DNA of 10,245 bases. It comes from Phoronis pallida. Taxonomy: Eukaryota > Phoronida > Phoronidae. The stretch is from the NCBI GenBank assembly GCA_028565715.1, contig JAOXYC010247345.1, forward strand, positions 1 to 10,245, written 5' to 3'. Numbering within the stretch: position 1 is the stretch's first letter; each line of letters starts with the position of its first letter. Shown here one piece after another: positions 1-7,100 of the stretch. Position numbers and translations under genes: made by a program. The notes under the pieces are model-generated. The model ran no database searches. It saw only the letters and a program-made list of their open reading frames with translations, and was not told where the DNA came from.

Positions 1-1061
1 ACGGAATTGAAATGCATTAAGAGCTTTCTCTAACAATAACCTGTTAAGTTTGATTTGGACCTGAAACCAGAGTTAAGCAGAAAAATGAAAAGAAACGATT
101 CAATTGTTATACTTACCGATATATGTCAATTAAATAAACTAATGCTAAAAATGTACATCAGAGTATTAACATTGATGATAACAAGAGAAAAAATTGTTCT
201 AGATATTGATAGGTAGCTAGGATTTTGAGAACGGAAAAGAGATAATTCTAACAACGTTGCTGCAGTAAGAACAAGCATCTATTGACACAAATCAAACACG
301 ACTACCTCTGACAAAGTTTTGTGCAATGACTTTCTGAATTCAATAAATCTGCCATTGGGACCAAGTTTCTAAATCCCCAAAACCACCATATGCAAGCCTG
401 TCTACGAGACAAGACACTATATAGTCATCAAGAGTGTGATGCAATTTTGTGATGATGGAACTTATGTTTCTACTCAGAACTATATCAGAGGTGATATTGA
501 ATGTGCAAATAGACATTTAGTTATCAGTTTCTAACAACTTAAACATGAAACAAACCAAGATGGTCATTAGTACAGAAAATGACAGAAAGGAAAATGTTAG
601 CAGACAGCAAATAGATAAATTGAGTACAGTACAGTTAGATAACTCAAGAGGTATAGGGCCCATAAACTTGATAGTTAACGCTTTTTCAACTGTGTACTAA
701 GCGGAAGGGAATAAGAGACCTTGGATTGTGGATGCCACTCTGTTACAAATTACTTCCCAGTTCGAGCTGGTACTCATTTGCAACAGAGTAGAGGGCAACA
801 CTGCCTTGTTCAAAGGCTCAGTAATTTGCCATATTTGAGAAGAAAACTCACAACTTTACAAGTTCTATAGAAAACGACTGGCTGGATTTTACCCATAGTT
901 TGAAATTGAATGTTTTCACATTCGAATATTCATTCAAACACTAGCTTTCACATATTAAATACCTTACTGTACTGTAGTTTTAGTTAGTAAGCATCAAAAT
1001 TGTAATGCCACCCCACAACCGATGAAAATTAATGAAGAATGAACATGGTTGTTTTACTAAC
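1..1061 (-). other. intron (partial) downstream of exon m
   Basis: No exon of the host gene is supported in this 1.06-kb AT-rich stretch. One acceptor/donor pair on the minus strand at 144-117 gives a stop in the required phase. The only structured piece is a degenerate SINE-like tail at about 741-830. The next CFAP43 exon should lie beyond the left edge. Confidence 0.6.
741..830 (+). repeat. degenerate SINE-like tail with imperfect stem-loop
   Basis: The region contains CTGTTACAAAT, a CCAG/CTGG inner stem around TTCGAG, and ATTTGCAACAG. The outer arms pair with one mismatch. The string GAGCTGGTACTCATTT, followed about 30 nt later by GCCTTGTTCAAAGG, resembles a conserved repeat tail (CAGCTGGTACTCATTT...GCCTTGCCCAAGG) that I remember from many marine invertebrate and fish genomes. 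The family assignment is from memory and the copy is decayed. No box A/B head is seen upstream. Confidence 0.4.
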
Positions 1062-1178
1062 ATTTCTTTCTGCTATTTCAATGCGCCTTCTTCGCTGGAC
1101 TGTTTCCAAGAAAGTCTCCTGTTGCTTACTGCGAGCCCTCATTGGGTAGTTTGAAACCTCTGTTGGATTATTAAAGGC
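1062..1178 (-). CDS. CFAP43: CFAP43 exon m: coiled-coil segment
   Basis: This 117-nt phase-0/phase-0 exon (39 codons) runs from acceptor CTTCCAG to a weaker donor, AGAAAT|GTTAGT. It encodes [20 protein letters not shown], then [19 protein letters not shown]. The N-Y-P-M-[RK] segment parallels the NYP-containing stretch of vertebrate CFAP43. The donor lacks G at -1 and has GTTAGT, so the 3' border is less certain than the others. The frame is open across the whole exon. Confidence 0.85.
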
Positions 1179-4100
1179 CTGGAAGAAAAATTGTTCTGAT
1201 CAGTGAAAATAGATATGAACACTCCTGAATAGACTATCATAGCAAAACAAGTACACATATCAAAACTCACCATTCTCACAATCATTGAAAACCTTGCAAG
1301 CCATATTGTGAAGGAAATGTTAACATTGTGATAAAGTTTTAAAAAAACCTTTTTTAACAGATTTTTGCCATGTAGATGTAATAGTTCTAAAGACTCACAG
1401 TGAGAGCGCGACCTTTGACCACCATGCTATCCCAGCATTCACTTTTGATCAGTTCCTTTAAGTACATCTTAGCCAAGTTCTCAAACTCGATCTCATCACG
1501 GATCTAAAAAGAGTTGAAGAAAGTATGAAAAAATGATTATGACATAGAACAACTAGAATGTAGTCAAATTCAACCTAAAATTCACCACCATTCTGGGCTG
1601 TGGCACAAACGGTTCAAACTCTTGAACAGATTTGAGATTTTCCAAAGAAGCCTCTTTTGATATCTTATTTTTAAAAAACATTTTATTGATATCAATACCA
1701 TCAATATTTCATGACCTTTTTCAACCAAATTAAAATTACTAGTGAAGCAGAACCTACCCTGGCCACTTCATCATCGCCAAGTTGCTGAAGTCTAGCTTGT
1801 TCTTCCGTGTCAAGGTCAAACTCATGATGACCTAGTTTCTCAATGTCAGGCAGTACTTCATTCTCCTTCATCATGGTTTGCAGCTTTAACAAAAAAACGA
1901 GTGTATGCAGATTATAATGTATATCTTAAGTTGAGATAAGGCAGAACAGTTAAATACACTAAATCTGGAATCCCACCCCACAAGATGTATACCATTTACC
2001 GCACAAATATTACGGTTAGTCCAAAAATTGGAGACCTAGGTAAGGTTTTGTCTTTTTAAAAATGATTTGAAGTCAGACATTCGTATCAAGTAAAATGCAC
2101 AATTCAGTTTGTAAAAAAATTGACCTATTATCTAGTAAGTTAATACTATCTGAATACAGGATTATGGCATTCAATGCCCAAACATTAAGATAAGGTTGAA
2201 ATTTTAAACCTCCATTGATGGTCATGAAATTTTATTTTTCACCAATAATAATCTATAGTCAAAAAAGGAAATACCTGCCGTCTCATATCTCGTATTTCAG
2301 AGCGTAAATCATGCTTCAACTGGGCGTACTGTTTATCTTCTTCTCGAATGGCCTGAAATAGCAAGGTTCAAAAAGTGTGAAATAGTGTTACACAATATCT
2401 CGATCATCACTAAAAACAAGAGCTCACCAGGTCTTCTTGCATAAATCACATCTCAGAATTTATTCATGCATTAATTTTTTCGCCCAGTTTCTCCATGAGA
2501 AAATTCAAAATGAGAAAACTACCTCAAAATAAGGAAACATCATTCAATGGTAACTGAAGATAAAGACTAATTTTGTCATGATAACATTAATTACCAAATA
2601 CTGTTCATTCCGCTGTGAATTTAGCAATTGAATGTAAACAGTAGCAATGATTGTTACCCTACCTCAACTTCTCTTGTTTCAAGCCAGGTGGCGGAACTTG
2701 AGACTAATGGAGTAGGCGTTGTATAGATAGCATCATCTTCAATAGCTTTCTCCATACGCTCTTTCTCCTGCAAAATTAAATTCAAAATCTATACTTTTTT
2801 AAATCAGTTGTTCCCGAATACTAGGGCACACTAAATGTAAAATTGGTGAATTTGATAATACATAAAAACTAGATTGGGATAAACTAAGTCACCTATTTAC
2901 CAGACACAGGGGTTCTACCAACTGAACTATTGAGCTCATTTCGCAATGTTAATGCTAAACAGTATATAAAATGCCTTATAGTCTTAGCTTTACATAAAAA
3001 TTCCAATGAGTCAGCAACTACAGTTTATAATTTTTAAAAATAAACCTAAAGGAAACCATCAAAATCCAGAAATTATAATTATGCATGATACTACATATAA
3101 TTATTTAAATTATCTCATTAATTTGTGACGTTAATTTAATGCATTATGAATGTACAACTCAGAAACACAAATGAATATAACATGTGCAATATCCTTCTAG
3201 CAAGCAATTTCCAAATATAATATAGCGCAAAGACAATGCAACGTATAACATATTCTTTAATCTCACCCTAAATAAACCTGCACGATTCTACAAGATAACA
3301 TGCGCTGAATATTACAAAATAACCTGGCAACTATCAATGGTGAAACAACTGTTAGGATCTGGAGCAGATTTGACAGGTGGTAAATGAGCCTAATATGTCA
3401 TTACGATTGGTGTCAATGTGTGATTGTCAAGCGGTGACAATGACTTCTAGCGTAATGGTGAAGCAAAAATGACAGGTATGCAAATTCTACGCATCTTGGG
3501 CCCCATTTCACAAACATAATTTCACCGTAAAATTACGCTTTCACTCCAAAATAACATTTTCACAAAAAAAAATTATCAAAAATTCATAGATTATTTAAAT
3601 GGGTTGAGTAAGCTAACATTTGTTCAAATGCCATGATTGTCTTAAACCAAATCAACTTTGCATTACATGAAATTTCTACATTTTTGAATTTTTTTTCACA
3701 TTTTTTATGAAATGACAATGGTGAGCATAGTGTTTGTGAAACAGTCCTCAGATGTTGCCCATTTCATGCAGCTAGCTTCTAGTGTAATGACTTCATTTTG
3801 GAACTTCTAAATAAAAATCACCAATTGAATAATTTGTACGGCAGAGGATTTTCTAAAAAAGCATTGATGGACTTACCTCATCTTCATTCTAAATAATATT
3901 TAGAAATTAAGTTGTTCATTATAGTTGAATGAGTAATTGAAACAATGAGTACAGAAAAGTTTTTACTTTACTACACTCAATTTTTAAAAAAATATCATAA
4001 ATTAAACTATTACCACTCCGACTTTGAAGAAAGATTGGGGTAATGCTGAATACATAGTTAGATTGTTTACAACAGCATTTGAAAAATCAGTGTTTATGAT

Positions 4101-7100
4101 TAAGAAAAAGAGAAATAAACATACAAAAGGAGAAACAAAAAATTGGGACCTAGTATAATCCCCATATAACCCATATTAACCGACATACAATTGACTTCTC
4201 TCAACACATGACATCTTGGTTTAAATCATGGTTTTAAGGTTAAAAAGTTAATAGACGTTGTCTCTTCAACATGTGAAGAGTTCTTGAAACATTTTGATTC
4301 TTAAATGAAAAAAATAGTTGAAAACAATGTAAGATATTCCATTAAGAAATTAACCTATTTGAACACATACCTTCTCTCGTAAACTAGAAGTGCTTGGACG
4401 GTTTTGTGTCAATGGCTCCCATTGGTTCATATTAGCCAAGCACTCCTCTTCTACGTTACTCTCCATCAGTAACTCTGCTCTGCGAGCATGTGCTAGTCCA
4501 ATGGCAGACTTAGCCTTCTCTTGGCCAGAGTCAGTGTAGCTAAAAGTTGAAATAAGATAATTTATAAATTCAAACACCAATTCAGAAATTCATTAAAATT
4601 TAAAGAACAGATTGGAAATTCACCTTTTGCAAATTCAAGATAACTGCCAAATATATCTAAAGCACAGACTACCACTCTAGACATATTAATTTTCATTTTT
4701 GGACAACACATTTTGAAATTATTTGAGAAAAGATGATTTTTCCAATACATTTAGCTTCTTAGAATTTGAAGATTTAACATTGCAAAGTTCTTAAAAAACT
4801 TTTAAAAACTACTGTTAATTGGTTTTTAATGAATAATATGTTATCAACAATATGATGAAGATTATGATTCATCCAGGTAGATAGTCAATGATAGTTAGAA
4901 TTATAATTCTATTCACTGGACCCACCAAGTTAAATTTAACTCGGTGAGTCCAGTGAATAGAATTATAATTCTAACTATCATGTTATCAACAAATCGTAGA
5001 AATCACTTCAAAATCGCAGCCACTTACTCCCACTTATAACAGCACAGGACACCATCATTGACCCCAGTAGTCAGAATGTACTGACAGTCCCCAGAGAATG
5101 CAACGTTACGCACACCTCCATGACGATAATCATGTGGATAGACCCCAATCACACGGTCCAGTGCCCCTACCGCTCTGATGTATAACTGCAAAAGAGAGCA
5201 AGAGCAGTATTAATCAATAGAAGCTTAACCAAATTTTGAAGAAAAAATGTTGACACTAAATTTTCTTTTTAAATAAAATGCATCAAAACTAACAATTCAA
5301 AGACCAGCATCTGTGGAAACCCTAAATAAATCAAAAATACATATTCTCAAATGAATATAGAAAAATAAATTTTAGGCAATTTTGTGTCTACAAAGAGCTA
5401 ATGTTTGAACATCAGCTCATGTAATGTTATCATTTATAGGAACTTTGCTGAAAATGAATGATGTATTTGTTCAAAACTTGAGTTGCAGCTATGAGATTGT
5501 TCAGAATATAGTCTAATTAAAAAAGTTGTTCCGAAATGGTTTGGAAATTTTTTTTATGAAAATTGAAGTACCTTGCCATCAGCACCAGCAGAAGCCAGCC
5601 ATTTACTGTGGGGAGAGAGCACCAGAATACCACCAGGCAGTTGATGGCCTGGGTACTGCTCTTCTGCCGTCACATATGAGTCTTTGCTTGTAGCCTACAA
5701 AACAAAGGGAAACTGTTATAAATGTTATATAAACTTTAAGGTAAATGCAATAATGTGAGTATACTATCATGCCCTTAGTTAATGCTTCGTTAGCATTTGT
5801 CAAATCATTACTTCCTTGGTGACAACAGTAGCCGGTGAATATGAAAAGTCAACAAAACTTAATAAAATCGCTCCCTTAATACACACTCAGATAATACAAC
5901 CGCAAAAAGTTTCTAAGACTTCATACACTTAACCTCGATAAATCACTGCTCCCTTGGTGACCTAAGAAGCCAAACTGAATATGAAAATAACAGATTAACA
6001 CTAACATAACATTAACATAACACAACATCAATTGGTTTATTCCACTTGATACACTTCACCTCCGCATCTGAGCCTCGTGGACTGGCCTTTTGTTCACCAA
6101 TACTGCTTTCACGTTGTCTCTAAATAGCCAGTATAAGCGTAGTGAATTTGAGCAATAACTTTCAAACATTTTGAGAAATAAATTTACAAAAAATATATTC
6201 AGTATGGACCAAGGATTGTTTCAGTGTGTAAGAAGATATTTTGGCTCATGTTTGTAATAAAGTTGTCAAATTGTGTCCTTGTTTTTCAATTTCATAGCAT
6301 CTCTGTTTCCATAAACAAATTTATTGCCAATCTACTGATCTAGCTTACTGTGATATAGAGGATCCTACAGGAGAATTCCTCGTTGATATCAATATTTCGT
6401 TCTTAACCCAGCCTTTGGCAAGTTAAGAACGAAATTCCAAAACGAGTTTAAGAAAATTGATAACAACTGGAACGAGTGTATGATCTTATTTCTCACATAA
6501 AACCTTTTAAAATTGAAAAAATAAACATGTTTACCGTTATGACTCATTGAGGATTCCCCACAAACATTCCAAAAAGCCGATTTACGAATACATGTATTCA
6601 TTCGCCAATGAAGAAATAAATTCGTAATAATTCGTTCAATAATTACTTTAATTCAGATCAAAACAGTAACGAATAATAACATTGTTGAGATAGAAAATCT
6701 TAAATGGGCTATCCTAACTTGTCACGATAGTTTCATGTGAGAAAATGGCCTTTTGATCCTTTCACAATCCATATTCAAAATTGCTATAATTTATATAAAG
6801 TGATTCTTACAATGAATGGGATGTAATAAATACCTTTTATTGGATGAGATTTGAAAAATCAAAGAATGAATCCGATAAAAGCTTTATTACTTCCCATGAA
6901 TTTAAGAATCATTTTATCACATAACATCGCCAATTTGCGAAAAAATGTTGGGTTTTGAGTAACCCATTTTGAAAGTTTGACTGGAGTGCATAACCTATTA
7001 TTGTTATGTCATAGTGTTATGGCACTGGATACTAGTTATGTGATAAATGATTATACAAAATGGAAGTGAACAAAACTAATTGAAAATAGAAATAAACTAT

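Larger units (their letters stand above)
2768..3876 (-). other. intron between exons h and i
   Basis: This 1.1-kb intron holds a tRNA-like head (about 2890-2938) and a hairpin MITE (about 3492-3754). Between and around them it is plain AT-rich sequence. TTCTAG(C/T)GTAATG occurs on both sides of the MITE at about 3445 and 3777. Confidence 0.75.

Noticed and set aside
117-144. Minus-strand 28-nt segment between a TTTTTAG acceptor and a consensus GGTAAGT donor, as a possible next CFAP43 exon.
   Set aside because: Exon m ends in phase 0, and in that phase this segment reads CAT TAG, a stop at its second codon.
5997-6030. Run of ACATAACATTA-like words suggesting a tandem array.
   Set aside because: Only about two to three imperfect units are present. 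This is ordinary low-complexity intron sequence, not a CRISPR or satellite array.
6389-6601. Minus-strand 70-codon open frame.
   Set aside because: It reads through the hairpin of the palindromic MITE and neighbouring intron, and its composition is Phe/Asn/Lys-rich as expected from AT-rich DNA.
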